Assembly: GCA_019915135.1 (NCBI GenBank)
Contig: JAHLMK010000014.1
Coordinates: 496,001 to 560,000 of the forward strand
Source: Strobilurus pachycystidiatus
Lineage: Eukaryota > Basidiomycota > Agaricomycetes > Agaricales > Physalacriaceae
Length of the DNA: 64,000 nt
Reading direction: 5' to 3'
The notes below the pieces were generated by a model. That model had not been told where the DNA came from, searched no databases, and saw nothing but the letters and a program-made list of their open reading frames with translations. Position numbers and translations under genes: made by a program. Shown here in pieces: positions 21,501 to 34,488 of this stretch (its first letter is position 1; each line of letters begins with the position of its first letter).

Positions 21501-24500
21501 TCAAAGGTATCAGCGTATGGCAGCGAACTCAATTCGCAGATTGATTCCGTCTTCTAGACAACATTCTTTTCAACCTTCCCATGGACGCCGAGCGTTACAG
21601 GCGCACCCTCGAAGTATGCGCACTGGTGACAGATCTTGAGATATTGGAAGACGGCGATGAATCAGAAATCGGTGAACGTGGAGTTCGTGATTCGAGAATC
21701 TCCTTGCTTGTCTTTTTTCATTGCTTGTCAGGTCAATCTATCGGGCGGACAGAAAGCCAGAGGTGAGCGAGCAGTCCCGCAATGTGGTGTCTGTTCTGAT
21801 CAGCTGTTTATAGTGTCGCTTGCTCGAGCTGTTTACTCTCGTGCTTCGATTCTCTTCTTCGACGATGTCCTTTCCGCTGGTACGGGTGATCACGGCCTTG
21901 GGATGTATCTGACTCTGACGCGCTTCTAGTTGACGCACACACTGCCCATCATCTTTATCATGAATGTCTGAAAGGCGACCTCATGAAAGGTTCGTCGTTT
22001 GTGTAGCTATGCAACACCCTTTGAGACCTTTTGTTGCAGGCCGTACCGTCATACTGGTATCTCATCACGTTCAGCTCTGCGCTGAAGGCGCAGCGTACAT
22101 CGTCGCACTAGATAACGGGCACGTGCAATACGAAGGCTCTCGTGAAGGTTTCCAATCATCTGGCGTCATCCGAAATCTCGTTCAGTCCGGCTTCGTCGAC
22201 GATAAAAATGGTGCCATTGACGAGAAGGAGGAAGAAGTACTCGAAGCCAAGATCGGGTCCGATCATGGTTCAGAAGATAGCTCAACCATCGCCGCAACCA
22301 CCCCGTCTGAAGCGGCGAGTGCTCCAGCCGAGAAAAAGCCAACACGCAAGCTCGTCGAGGAGGAAAAGCGCGCAGTTGGACGGATCGGTAAGGACATCTG
22401 GCTCACATATTTCACGGCGTGCGGATCGCGATTCTATTGGTCGATCTTCATTCTTGTCTTCATACTCGCGGCTTTGAGTCCTGTGGCTGAGAATGTCTGG
22501 TTGAAGTACGTTCTGTGATTGACTTTTAGCTTCACCTCACATCAAGCCCCTCAGGTACTGGTCCCATGCGGTTCTTGAAGCAGATGGGTCGAAGGGACCT
22601 GTCTATTATATTAGCATCTACGCAGGAGTGAGTCCTCGATCTACGATACTCGGATCTCAACGTTACATTGACACTTCGCCATAGGTCACCTTTGCTGGTC
22701 TGTTCTGCCCATAATGCTCTCGTCGGAAACTGACTGTTGTGTAGGTCTCATCATTACTACTTTGCGCTGGTTTGCCTTATGTAAGTCGATGTGTCGCTGC
22801 CTGAAAGGCCTGCTCAACCTACGCTTTTGTAGATCAGGGCTCCATACACGCCTCCGTAGTACTATACCAGAGTGCGTCGACTTCCTGCATGGTGACCGCT
22901 TTCACACAAGCTGATAACCCTCAGGGCTCTTGGAGGCGGTCCTTTTCACCAACATTCGATTCCATGACACTGTCTCAAGAGGCCGACTTCTAAACAGGTT
23001 CGGCAAAGACTTTGAAGGTATCACAGAGAGTCCCATGTGGCATGTGCCTGTCGTTTATTTCCTTCAGGTATCGACAGTAGTCTTGCAGACAACTTTGGCC
23101 GAAGCTTTATGTATGGTATCGCGTCCATCACGACGCTGATTACTGTTAGTGTCGTCGGTGGTTTGCCCTTCATCGCTGCTGCCCTGCTCCTCTCCAGCAT
23201 ATACTACAACGGTGAGCGAATTCAGTGCCTATTCTAGGCCGTCCTATCGAGCAGTGAACGCCCACCCCACAGTCGCTAAAGTTTATGGTCAAACATCGCG
23301 TGATATGCGGCGTCTAGGTATCGTATAGCTTGGAGCTCGTGTGCGTGTTCTCAGTCTTACACAGACTCTGTCACACGGTCGCCTCTATATTCCATCTACG
23401 GTGAAACCATTGCGGGTGTTGCCATCATCCGTTCCTTTGGGGCATCATCCAAGTTCTTGCGGGACATGTTACGTTGCGTCGATACTGTAGGTCTATATTT
23501 CTGATTCAGCAACACAATCCCTTATTCGTGGTTTTCAGAACGCGAATCCTTATTATTGGATGTGGGGCGGTATGGGCTTATCCTTATCATGAATGGTTGT
23601 ATCTCACGCGTCTGCTTTCAGTCAACCGGTGGTTGTCTATACGGTTCAACATGGTGTCATGTGGTATCATGGGGGCGACGGCTGTAGTTGCTGTTCTTAA
23701 TCCCCGCATCGATGCATCTCTAGCAGGATTCGCTCTTGCGTTCGCAAACTCTATCACAAATGACCTATTGTTCATGGTCCGTCGTTTCGTTGGCCTGGAG
23801 CAGTCTATGGTTGCACTGGAGCGGGTGAAAGAGTATTCTGAATTAGTCCGTGAACCTCCGGAATTCATTGAGCCTCGACCACCCAAATCTTGGCCGTCAA
23901 GCGGTGCTATCAAGTGCGAGGACCTCGTCATTCGCTACGCAGTATGTAATACCACCTCCTATTGACGTGATTTTGACTCGATTTACAGCCCGAACTTCCA
24001 AATGTCCTCCACAACCTCAACTTTGACATCATACCTGGCGAAAAGGCATGTGAAGCTCTCGATGTAGTACCTTTCCCTGACAGTCCATTTCAGGTCGGAA
24101 TACTCGGACGAACCGGTTCCGGAAAAAGCACACTTGCCTTGTCGTTCTTCCGCTTCGTCGAGCCTACTGAGGGTCGTATCCTGGTCGACGGACTCGACAT
24201 TGCATCTATCGGGCTGACGGACTTGCGCAGCAAGATCACAATTATACCTCGTCAGTATTATTCTTGGTGGCAATTTGGCCCTGCTGATCTTCTTCATAGA
24301 GGATCCTACCATCCTGAGCGGGAGTGTCCGATCCACTCTAGACGTGTTTGAAGAATACCAAGATGCGGAAATTGTGCGTGAAAGTCTCAGACAGACGACA
24401 GCGGTCTGATGTCTACTGTAGTTCGAGGCACTTCGTCGTGTTCACCTTATTCCTGCCGGAGAAGAACCCACTGAGAACGAAGAGGACACCGTCAACGCTA

Positions 24501-25147
24501 ACATGTTCCGAGACCTTGACTCGCCGGTGTCTGAAGGCGGCGATAACTTCTCGACTGGGTGAGTATACCCGCACACTGCAGCTTGGCTTTTCGTCTAATT
24601 ACATGACTACCAGCGAGAAGCAACTCCTTTGCATGGCTCGTGCAATACTGAAGCGATCGAAGCTTCTGGTTATGGATGAAGTGCGTCTTCCTAGCATTCC
24701 CAGATGTATAAAGACTGAGACCAAGCAAGGCAACCGCTAGTGTCGACTACGCAACTGATGAGTTAATTGGTAAAACTATAAGACAGTGCGTGCGAATGCG
24801 TTGAGCAGACAGGATCCTAACCAGCTACCAGAGAGTTTTCGGAAAGCACAATCCTCACCATAGCTCACCGCCTGCGTACTGTTATAGATTACGATCGGGC
24901 AAGTCTGAACCGTACGTGGTTATCGATGGGCTGACTCAACATCTTTTTAGGTCATGCTGCTTGATCAAGGACGGATTGTCGAGTTCGACAGGTGGCGCCC
25001 TCTCCTCTTCGAATGTCCATTTCACTGAGCTCCCCGTCTGACAGTCCTTTCGCGTTGCTTAGCAACCAGAACTCGAAGTTTTTTGCGTTATGCAAGGCGA
25101 CTGGGAGGGACGAGTTCTCCAACCTGAAGAAGATGGCTGGCCTTTGA
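18556..25147 (+). CDS. ABCC-type (MRP/Ybt1-like) full ABC transporter
   Basis: About 25-30 short exons encode one protein of about 1400 residues, from [13 protein letters not shown] at 18556 to KKMAGL and stop at 25147. Order: hydrophobic TMD0 (several segments up to 19160), TMD1 with the coupling region [23 protein letters not shown]1 with Walker A GKLGSGKT (21251-21274), Q-loop near VPQAAWLRN, signature NLSGGQ (21735-21752) and Walker B ILFFDD, an acidic linker with [14 protein letters not shown]2, and NBD2 with Walker A GRTGSGKS (24106-24129), a degenerate signature NFSTGEKQ, and Walker B LLVMDEATASVD. ABCC proteins pump conjugates, drugs or bile-acid-like compounds out of the cytosol, in fungi often into the vacuole. 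No stop breaks the spliced model. Confidence 0.9.
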
Positions 25148-25870
25148 CCTAAGCGTGTTAGTTTATGTACTTACTTAGCTGTCCATGAAGCTCGCATTCA
25201 CTGGGCCGATCTACCAGAGCTGGACCAGTCAACGGACGGAGGCAGTATGACTCTCAAAGTCTCCCACCATGGTGCCTCAACGACCATACAAACGACTGAG
25301 CAACGCGTTCACGCCGGTGGTTACCAGCATCTTCGGTGCCTTCGCGATGATCTTCTGAATATTGCGACGAGTGTGGTTCGCGAAAAGACTGCTGCTTGCG
25401 ATTACTGACCTACGTATATCCATTTGTGATGTATCTCGGTCTACGTGAGTGTGGACTGGAATGACATGAGTCCACGTCTGGGCCTTTGACTGAGACTCTG
25501 AGCCGCTTAGCTGTATCTTTGGCACGTGATTATTGCGCCCTCCCGAAATGACCGTAAGTAGTCCGCCCAAAACTCTGGTACCAGACACCCAGGTTCTTGC
25601 GAACACATATTGTCGGGGTCTTCCTTCGGACCTTGTTGTTCAAACGTTCAAGATGTATATAGCTTCCCACACGCTCGGTCCCTCTTTCTCCAATGCCACG
25701 CAGGCGTTGATACGTGAGTGAACTTCGTTGATTCATATAAATATCCTCGATATCTTTCGCTTTAGAATCTATCTCAACCAACGGCTATCTGTGATGCCTC
25801 CTTGGCCGGCCCAGCAAGGTGACCTAGCTTCATCACAGCCCAATTATGCAGAAGCTAAATAGCAATACAC
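25148..25870. other. Intergenic, 25.1-25.9 kb
   Basis: No coding region that I can support. A frame at 25533-25721 could be an upstream exon of the next gene, but I found no consistent splice. Confidence 0.4.
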
Positions 25871-25895
25871 AGGCCACAAATCTTTTCGACCACTG

Positions 25896-27048
25896 TTGCA
25901 TACTGGAAGCGTTGGCGAGCTCTTCCACGGTGCAGCACGTCGTAATCATGATCAAGGCAATAGCAAACTCGACGGCCAGAACAACTCTGGTAGTAATGAC
26001 GGCGAACAGGCATCTGTTTTGAGTGCGGGCACTATACTAGCAGCGACGTCAAATTCCACTTCTTCGGGATCATCGTCGCCCTCTTTCTGTCCGTTTTGCA
26101 TACCAGACAATGATCCTAGAGTCCGGTATGGCGGCCCATGGCTCTTGAACGGTAACGGCCTGTCCAACACGACTCATAGCACTGTAACAGCAGGATCCAC
26201 CATCTCTCTTAACTTCTCTGGTGAGCGGCGCTTTGATCGTGGAGACATTTGCTCTGACCATTCCTCCTAGGAAGTGGTATTGTCGTATTCGGAACGGTCC
26301 CCGCAAGTGGCCCTAATTCTCAGCCCCCAACCGCGTCTTTCACTCTTGACGCGGACCCTCCCTTCGTCACCACCCAGCCTTTAGCGGCGCAGGCAGTGGA
26401 AAGACAACCTTTATTCGCTACAGCTTCCCTCTCCAATGAGATACACCAGATATTTATCAACATAACCGAACTCGGATCGTCGTCCCCGTTTACATTGGAC
26501 CATTTCTTTGTCTTCCCGCACCCGAATGGGAATGGGACAAAGCCACAAGCGACCATATCTTTCTCAACCCCGTCTCCCTCTTCGACCTGGCCCTCTGCCG
26601 TCGCAGTGACGGGCACCCAGTCTCCCACCCCTTCTACCACTGAATCCGTGACCAATAACTCGGCCATAATCAAGATACTTTCTGTTATGATGGGTGTGCT
26701 GGTCTTCCTCATCGTATGCTTGGTTGCATTCATCGTCTGGTACATCCGTAAGTCGCGAGTTCGCAAAAGTCGCAGTGCAAGGTCGCGCTCCCGATCTTGC
26801 AAGAGTTGTGTCAGCAATCAAGGTACTGTGCTGCTCTTCGGCTTTTGTGCGACCATTTCGCTGAGACGTTCAAGTGCAGGCACCTTTCTGACAACGCCGG
26901 AATCAATTATACGAACTTTCACCCCGAGCATTATGTTCTCTGCCCATTCGCAAAGTGAAGCAATGCCACCGCGACCTCCGTCTCCCAACTTCCCTTCGAA
27001 GGCCCATTATTCTGGGACTCGTTCATTACTATCTGTATCTTCACCCTA
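25896..27048 (+). CDS. Single-pass membrane protein with Ser/Thr-rich ectodomain
   Basis: Exons around 25896-26222, 26274-26820 and 26880-27048 give a Ser/Thr/Asn-rich extracellular part with CPFCIPDNDPRVRYGGPW and GSGIVVFGTVPAS, a Pro/Thr/Ser stalk, one strong membrane span (about VMMGVLVFLIVCLVAFIVWYI) and a basic Arg/Ser-rich then proline-rich cytosolic tail ending RSLLSVSSP. This layout is common in a large basidiomycete family of unknown surface or sensor proteins. The N-terminal signal peptide and true start are not resolved; the first exon may lie upstream. Function unknown. Confidence 0.65.
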
Positions 27049-27253
27049 AGGACTTCACGATGTAGTAATGACGGAATTTTTGATGGACTTTTTCGCATAG
27101 TTATATCAATGTATTCATAATCAAAGTCTATATACTCTATCCTGTCTCTATCGACATACACCCAAATCCACGATTATGAAATTTACAGTAAGTCTAGCAG
27201 TGAGAAGTTTGAAAGCCTGAGCATATACAATTTTATCGATACAGGATGAGCCC

Positions 27254-29435
27254 TTAAGGAACCCACATCTTGCTCTTGATGTACTTCAGAAGGTCAGCAT
27301 CCTTCTTCGAGCGAAGGTCGGGTGAGCGGTCGACGCCCTGTTTTAGATCAGTCAAAAACTTGAGCGTGACTCAAGCGAAAGACTCACAGCTTGCTGGGCA
27401 GTCCGAATGACCTCCTTGGCAATGCCAGCGCTGATCTCACGAACTGGCAGGCACGATCAGTCACAGTTCAAAATATAGCGAGGAACTCCGCGTACTTCGC
27501 TCAATGCGAGGGTACAGCAGACCCATCTCTCGCTCCTCATGGGTCAAAGAGTCAGCCAAACCCAACGACGAGGCTTCCACCATTGAATCCGTCACAGCCT
27601 TTGCCCGTGAAAGAATGGAACCAAGACCGAGACCTGTACACTCGTCAACTTCCCATACACCCAAAGTCTCTCTGGGGGAAGATTACGCACCAGGGAAGAT
27701 GTACATGTTGTTGCCTTGACCGGGATACAGCATCTTGCCCTTGTACTCGATTGGATCGAACGGCGAGCCAGATGCGAAGAGGACATTTCCGTTTGTGTTC
27801 TCCACAGCACTCGAGAAGGTACATTCTGATAGACGGACGGGGTTGGACAGAGGGAAGATAATGGGGCGGGGGTTCAGGGCGGCCATCGCCTGTATCACGC
27901 TTGCATCGAACGCGTTCTGGCGGAATGTTAGAACGGGCTTGAAGACAACGACGCGTCAACACATACCGAAATGGTGGAGAGCCCTAGCAATGCCGTGGGC
28001 TTAACGTAGTCGATGATATCGAGAATGTTGGTCATCGGAGGACCTTCATAGTCTTTGCGAGAGAAATCTACGACGAAGCCATCAGCAACATAGACATCGG
28101 AAGCACCAAGCAAGGAGAGGGTCCACTCACATTTCTTGTGCTCTGCCAGCTTGCCGCGGCCGTCAAACACAAGACCTTGTGAATCCACCAACCATATGTG
28201 TTGTCTAGCTTCATCGACCGACAGTCCTTGGAGCGTGAAGAAACTCATGAGTTGCATAGCAACACCAACTCCCGCCGAGCCAGCACCGAAGAAGAGGATA
28301 CGATGGCTGTTGAGAGGTCGCCCGGAGACTGCCGAACTGATCTTAGCAGCGTTCATGAGCCCGGAAAGCACCACAGCGCCAGTTCCCTGAATGTCGTCGT
28401 TGAAGACGGCGTATTTATTTCTGTACCGCTCAAGATACTTGAAAGCATTGTCGGTTGAGAAGTCCTAAGCGTATCGGTTCAGCCTGGTTCGCAATAGCCG
28501 GATGAATGAGAGCCCACCTCGAATTGGATCATCAATTTCGGGAAGGCAACAGACATTTCGTGCATGAATTCATCCATAAATTCGGTCATTTCCTCAGCGG
28601 AAACGCGCTTCTGGCGGAGCCCGAGATACAGGGGGTCATCAAGGTACCTCTGGGTGTTTGTTCCGAGGTCCAAGCATATCGGAATGGTTGATGATGGTCG
28701 TATTCTGCGAGCGAATGAGCGGAGAGCAGATACTCCGATGAATGATCCTCACCCGGCGCCAGCGATGTAGAGGGAAAGCTTCCCAATGGAGATAGGCATA
28801 CCATTTATACCGAGATCACCCAAACCGAGGATGCGGGAACCTTGGGGAGGATGTTAGCGAACCTTGTGCTCGAGTCATAAAAAAGATGCAACAAACCGTC
28901 GGTAACAACGCTGATGCGTGCATCCTCGAGTTGCGACCAGTTGCGAATGACAGATTTGATGTTGCCCTTGTCCTTGATGGAGATGAACTGTCGATCACAA
29001 AAAAAATTAGTACGACGCGACACCCGAAGAAAAGACGCGTACCAAACCCTCTGGGCGCCGATAGATGTGAGAGAATTGCAGGCAAGCATCCCCAACGGTT
29101 GGAGTGTAGATAATGGGTGTGAACTCCGACATGTTACTCAGACACAGTCTGTAGAACATAGCAGGGTCCTGCTCCTTGAGCATCGAGAGATAGATGTATT
29201 TCTCCAGCTGCTTGTCTTTCGACCGCAGCTGCTCGAGGCAGCGGACAGCGTGGAGGGACTCGTCAAGAGCAGGAGGAGCCAAGCCACGTTTAGGTTTGGG
29301 TGGGGCTAGTAGCACAGGGCGAGGAGGCATCAGTATTGACTTTTGGGCAGCGGGGAGAAGGGTCCGCATACGCTGAGCGGCCATCTTGAGCTTCTGAACG
29401 CCGTCAGACCAGTAGGGAGTGAGAACGATCGTCAT
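27254..29435 (-). CDS. Malic enzyme (malate dehydrogenase, oxaloacetate-decarboxylating)
   Basis: Multi-exon gene from ATG 29435 to TAA 27254, about 560 residues. Family motifs in order: [12 protein letters not shown] (active-site Tyr), [35 protein letters not shown] (metal ligands), the dinucleotide fold [20 protein letters not shown] and [13 protein letters not shown]. It oxidises L-malate to pyruvate and CO2 with NAD+ or NADP+. The N-terminus is basic with Leu and Ala and could be a mitochondrial presequence, though weak; the cofactor is not decidable by eye. A TATA element sits about 80 bp upstream. Confidence 0.92.
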
Positions 29436-29510
29436 GATGCAGACAAGAGTTCGACCGGTGACAGTGTAGGAGGGAAAGAGCGCGTTGGAATGAGTGGAGC
29501 AGCCAAAACA

Positions 29511-29521
29511 GCTTATATATG
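29511..29521 (-). promoter_or_regulatory. TATA box of malic enzyme gene
   Basis: CATATATAAGC on the minus strand, 76-86 bp upstream of the start codon at 29435. Confidence 0.5.
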
Positions 29522-31250
29522 AAAGATCCCGGAATGGTCCAATCCAGAGACTGACTGGGCAGCTCGTTTTTGGGGAACGTAATGGCTATACACATGCCAC
29601 TGTTCGCGCCCCTCGTTACGTCCAATGAAAGGATCAGGTAGGATCAGATCAAGATGGCAAGATCAAACCATCAATCTGGTATTGGCCCGACTCGAGTTGA
29701 AACCCGTTCGGTATCGCTAAGCAGAGTCACCATAGAAATGTGCTTTGGCTCGCGTCGGTTACGGGTTTGACTGTTTGCAAAAGAACAGGCGGCAGCGTAT
29801 GTACACGCTTGCTTTCAATGAATGATCGGCACGCGCTGCGCGCTCGAAGCCCGATCCAGGAGGTTCACTGTCTGGTCCAGCGTCTGGTCTAGCAAGTCGC
29901 TAGGCCCCCGAGGCGGCGCCACATTTTCACCGGCCTTGTCGCGAGCTATTGATGGCCCATAGAACGGCTACCGGGTGGAATCGGATGTGGCTGCGCTTTA
30001 CTAAGCTTTTCGACCCACCTCGATACATGCCTGCCCACACAAGGCCCGTCCTTAGCGCTGTGGTGGGTTCAGCCCTCACACGACCATTAACCTACTCAGG
30101 GATTTTGGGCGGGGTAGAAGACTGGATGCCTGCCAGTAATAGATTACTCGCCCCAAAGCTACCCCAAGGTACCGCGTCTGGGGAAATTTGATATCGTTCT
30201 ATATGCAACATTGTATTCCGCTCACGCAAAAGCGGCAAATCGTTCGAGAGGCGAATTAACTCTTAGTCTGCTCTTAATTGATTAGAAAGGACTCAAGCGA
30301 GGTCTAGAGGCGCGCATTGATCCCCAATCATCTTCAATGTCAGTGGAGTGGAACTTGCCACGGCGCTCGGTGTTCTTTGAATTGTTGACCGGGATCCACA
30401 GAGTTCAAGTTTCAGTTATGTCAGTAAACCTGCGAGCCTCAAGATGGCACGATAATATGTTCATAAGACTTTCCCCAAGCAATTTTTACGCTAGGGAATG
30501 ATACCACAAGCAAAGAGACGACGTATCAAGACTCGGTGAGAAACAGAATGAGGAGGCAAGTCCATAGCCAGTGAACTAGTGAAGGAGATCTTAAATGATA
30601 GTAGGGACATTGTCGTTAACATGGGACAAAACGGGAATAGGCTCGCTGTGATACACGTTTAGGTGTTGCATGTCCGATCGAGTCCGTCAACAGAATCGCA
30701 CATACCAACCCCCCATTGCATCCGTCGACTATCCTCCGAGTCACTGATCAGGAAACTGCCGAGCTCTGAGGGTGATACGGACCTCTCATTGCTAGAGTTT
30801 CTTTGTGCTTGGGAGCGTCAACCACAGCCCCAGCAGTCTGACAGCCACTTGCTTCGCCGAGTCCAGTGTAAGTGCGACAGCATCTGCCTTCAAGTTGGGA
30901 CATGCCACGGCGTAAACCTTGCCGCCGCTCAGTTTTGCAGAGTACAGGATTGACACGAGCTACGCCGCCCAAGCGTCGCTGCATGACACGGGTAAAGAGA
31001 GCTGAGTCCTGGGTAAGTGTCCGAACCGTTGTGACCCCCGACCCCGACTCGAGTACTCACGTTTACTCTGGCCGGTCCATGTTTCCAGTAGGTTGAGCCA
31101 TATGAGAGAGAAGACGCAATGAAAGCAAAGCGGTATGTACAATCGCATTCAATGGTCGATAGTATCAGCGTATAGGGAGAAATGATCAAACATCGAAATA
31201 CATGGCTAACCTATCATACAAGATGAGTGGAAGAGGTGTGTGGATCATAA
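29522..31250. other. Intergenic, 29.5-31.3 kb
   Basis: No clear gene. A minus-strand stretch around 30800-30955 reads SGGKVYAVACPNLKADAVAL in one frame and may be a small exon or a relic; nothing joins to it. Confidence 0.4.
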
Positions 31251-31254
31251 GAAG

Positions 31255-32238
31255 TCAGACTGTCGCGTTCCGCACCGAACAAAGAGTTTCGGAGAATGAT
31301 TTGGCTTCCTGCCAAGCCTCGGAAGCTCGAGACTTCCATAAAGACCAGCATCGTGAACACTCGACAGGATACTTGGAGCAGAGCAATGTGAACTGCTGCA
31401 TGCTTACTGGCGGTTGTGAGGACGTGAGATTCTTGATTTTCTCATAGTAACCCTTCCACCAACTGCACACTTCGACTGTCTTTCCGGAGTTAGACCGGTA
31501 GTGCACGTCGTCGACACCTGGAGAGTCCAGGATAGAGCGAGAAATTCGCCTCCTTTCCACCTGAAACAAAGTCTGTTCCAAGATAGGATGAATTTGGTGC
31601 GTGAGCCTCGAGGACATCGCACTCACCCAAGCAATATAGGCATCATGGCTGGATTTCAAAATCTCCCAAGCTTCTGGTATATCTTTACAGAGGGCAGCGA
31701 ATTCTGCAGCATCTTCGAGCAAGTCATCGTGCCCATGGCGCACGGCATAGATAAGAACCTGTAGAGGATGGGTCGTGACGATTTGCCTGTGTCCGGAATC
31801 AGCCATGCAGACACCACAAGAGAACTTGCCACTCGTCAAACCTCATGCGCAGCCTACAGACCTCGACGAGGGGGAAGACTCCGTATTTTTCTACTGCCTC
31901 CGCCACCCGGATCAGAAGATCGGGCGCCATGCCCTCGGAGGAGGGAGGGCGTCCTAGGTGGACAAACTTCACGATAATGTCGAGTACTTGAGAGTCTTCC
32001 GGGAGATCGACAACGTCGTCCGTAGACAAACGGAGCCCCCCGTCATGGGGCAGCGGGAAGGCTTCTGTAAGGAGGGCTAGATGTTGAGCATGGACCCCGA
32101 AGACGACTTTATCCGAGGACCGTAAGATCAAGTCAACATCAGTTGTGCATTCGCCAACTTCACCAGACCGTACATCAGCCCTAGCCTGATAAGGCGCGAG
32201 ACGGACTGACCTTTACATTTAGGCGGCTCGAGGCTCAT
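31255..32238 (-). CDS. BTB/POZ-domain protein
   Basis: Three exons: a short first exon (MSLEPPK from 32238), an exon with VDLILRSSDKVVFGVHAQHL then LPEDSQVLDIIVKFVHLGRP and VEKYGVFPLVEVCRLRM, and a last exon starting QIVTTHPLQVLIYAVRHGHD. The middle exon is a BTB/POZ domain (residues about 12-110) of the short Agaricomycete type; the C-terminal region is helical, ending SVRNATV. BTB proteins pair with cullin-3 or act in transcription; which applies here is unknown. Joining of exons 2 and 3 (GTTTGA donor, CACAG acceptor) is in phase. Confidence 0.8.
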
Positions 32239-32349
32239 GGTCAATGTGCTGGTCAAAGGCCAATGGCGTGGTTTAAGCGCCGAGATGAAGTGGGCTCCCA
32301 CAGTCACGAACACGTGTCCTCGGAGAAGGCCTGAGCTATGACAGATCAA

Positions 32350-33186
32350 CACACCGTGTCAAGAGCGTGTCGGTTGAGGACTATGCTCAGCAACGGCCTA
32401 GACGTTTGGCTGAGATGCTGCTGTTCATTATGGAAATTGACAACTCACTGCAGAGCCTGGCATCAAGTACAAAGCATCGCGAAGAGTGGTGCCACTTGAA
32501 CATACATATGCATATGGAGGCCATCCATGTACAAGTACTGTAACGCACCATGAAGACAGTTGCAAGCCTTGTGGCGCAATTCTTAGTCGATGCTTGTGCC
32601 CCAGTGCGAAGGGTAATGTCGTGGACTAGCTGAGCTATGAGGTCGAAAAAAGGAATCAAATGCTGTCATAGTCAAGAGAGACAATTCTGTGGATGACGGA
32701 TGTTGTGGGTCACGGTGTTGTCAAGAAACCGCCACGTGGCGACACTGGCGATTCAGAGGCTCGAACCTCTATTAGCTACCAAGCTAGTGACAGACTCTGG
32801 TTGAGAGCTGCGCAACTACCTACGCCGACTGTGTCTTCGAACCGTCAACGTCGAACCGCTGGCACCTTCGCCTATATGTCTGCCTATGTACGCGCATAGA
32901 TTTCAGACGCGCATATGCGGTCGGGGTTAACCGTCTATTTACCCGCTTATCTCCATTCGATCAGCCACAATCCATTGGACGCTGATCGGACGTGCCTTGT
33001 ACAGAACGTTGATGACTACGGCGGCTATACCCCCCTACGAATTGGCGTGGACGCGTACGCTGGCTGCCTTGCCAGTGCGCCATAAAAGGATGCAGTCAGC
33101 GTAACTCGCAACTCGACCCGTGCCTGTCTCTCTTTTTATAGAAAGCTTCACACTCGCTTCGAGTTCACCTCTATCCTTCTGCGACA
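32350..33186. other. Intergenic, 32.4-33.2 kb
   Basis: No protein gene supported. A perfect 5-bp T-stem with GGTTCGAGCC on the minus strand near 32760-32775 recalls a tRNA B box, but no full cloverleaf forms. TTTTTATAG at about 33133 may be the TATA element of the next gene. Confidence 0.4.
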
Positions 33187-34488
33187 ATGAAGCGCTCTAT
33201 GATGGACTTTATTCATGACCAGTGCAAGATGCCTCCTGTCGAGAATGCCAACCTCACTGGGATGACCGTCGTCGTTATTGGCGCCAATGCAGGGATTGGC
33301 TACGAAGCAACGAAACACTTCGCCTTGATGAATCCTGCGCGACTTGTCATGGGCTGTCGAAGCCAGCAAAGAGGAGACGCGGCCGTCAAACGTATTGGGC
33401 TTCTTCTTTTTTGAAAAGCAGCATCCACTAAACTCACTCAGAGCTTGCATCGGAAACCGGTTACAAGGCCGAGCTCTGGCTCATTGATCTCACTCAATTT
33501 GCCTCCGTCTCTGCTTTCGCGGACAGGTTCGACCAGGAAGGTGGAAGACTAGATATCCTGGTCATGAATGCTGGCGTCATCAAGACCGAGTATGAGTCTA
33601 CCGTGGACGGTTGGGAGACCTGGTATGTAGTTCCCAAGTCCAGTTACGCCGGGTCTATCTATTAACGACGCGTTTTTCACAGTTCTCAGGTCAACAACAT
33701 ATCGTCCCCGCTGCTCTCGCTTCGGTTGCTTCCTTACTTGGCCAAGACGGCGACCGATTTCTCGAGTACTACCCGTCTCGTGACAGTAGCTAGCGATGTA
33801 CATTACTGGGCTTCTGTCACCAAAGAGCTTATGGACGCTCCAGCGCTCTTGGAAAAGCTTTCCGACAGGGCATATTGCAAGCCCAAGTACGTCTCAATGT
33901 GCTGTACACATTGTCGATGCTAATGTGTCCTAGGAACTTGGGAACGCCGCGATACTTCCTCTGCAAGCGTAAGTTTTCAGGCCTCCGTCCTCTGGGATGC
34001 GCCAGATGATCTAAACCAATTTCCTCAGTGCTCAACGTCCTCTTTACACGCGCCTTACAAGAGCGGCTGAACAACTCTTCCCATGTGATCGCCAACTGTC
34101 TTACACCCGGTTTCTGCGAGTCCAATATTCGCGACGACATGAAAGCCAGTAGCAAGATGGCCGCCTTCATTGATCTTCTCATGGTCAAATTCCTGGCTTT
34201 CACGAGTGAGGAGGGTAGTCGCCAGGTCGTATATGCCGCAATTGGCGGACGTGACCACGAAGAAGAGATGCGCGGGGCGTATATCTCCGTCTCCGCCGTC
34301 GCTGAGCCCAGCGATCTTGTTATCGGGAAAGATGGAAAGAAGATGCAAGATCAGTATTGGGTAGGTCTGCTGTGCCTGTGTTTCTCTGCCAGTGGCAATG
34401 GCTAATTCAAGTGTAGAATGAGCTGGTGTCTATCTTGTCGAAAGCGGATGACAAGGTACCCGGGATTCTCAGGCAATACTTGAAGTAG
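33187..34488 (+). CDS. Short-chain dehydrogenase, retinol/WW-oxidoreductase-like
   Basis: About six exons. The nucleotide-binding motif is GANAGIG (exon 1), followed by ELWLIDLTQFASVSAFADRF, LVMNAGV, VTVASDVHYW with the catalytic Ser, and YFLCK as the Tyr-x3-Lys pair; then ANCLTPGFCESN and a C-terminal tail ending LRQYLK. This is the extended-N-terminus SDR type seen in fungal retinol-dehydrogenase-like proteins, about 330 residues. Substrate is unknown. Not related closely to the KduD-like SDR at 14.5 kb. Confidence 0.87.

Noticed and set aside
32748..32829. Possible tRNA gene on the minus strand
   Set aside because: A B box and a T-stem are present, and CTGTCAC recalls a tRNA-Asp loop, but acceptor and anticodon stems do not pair.
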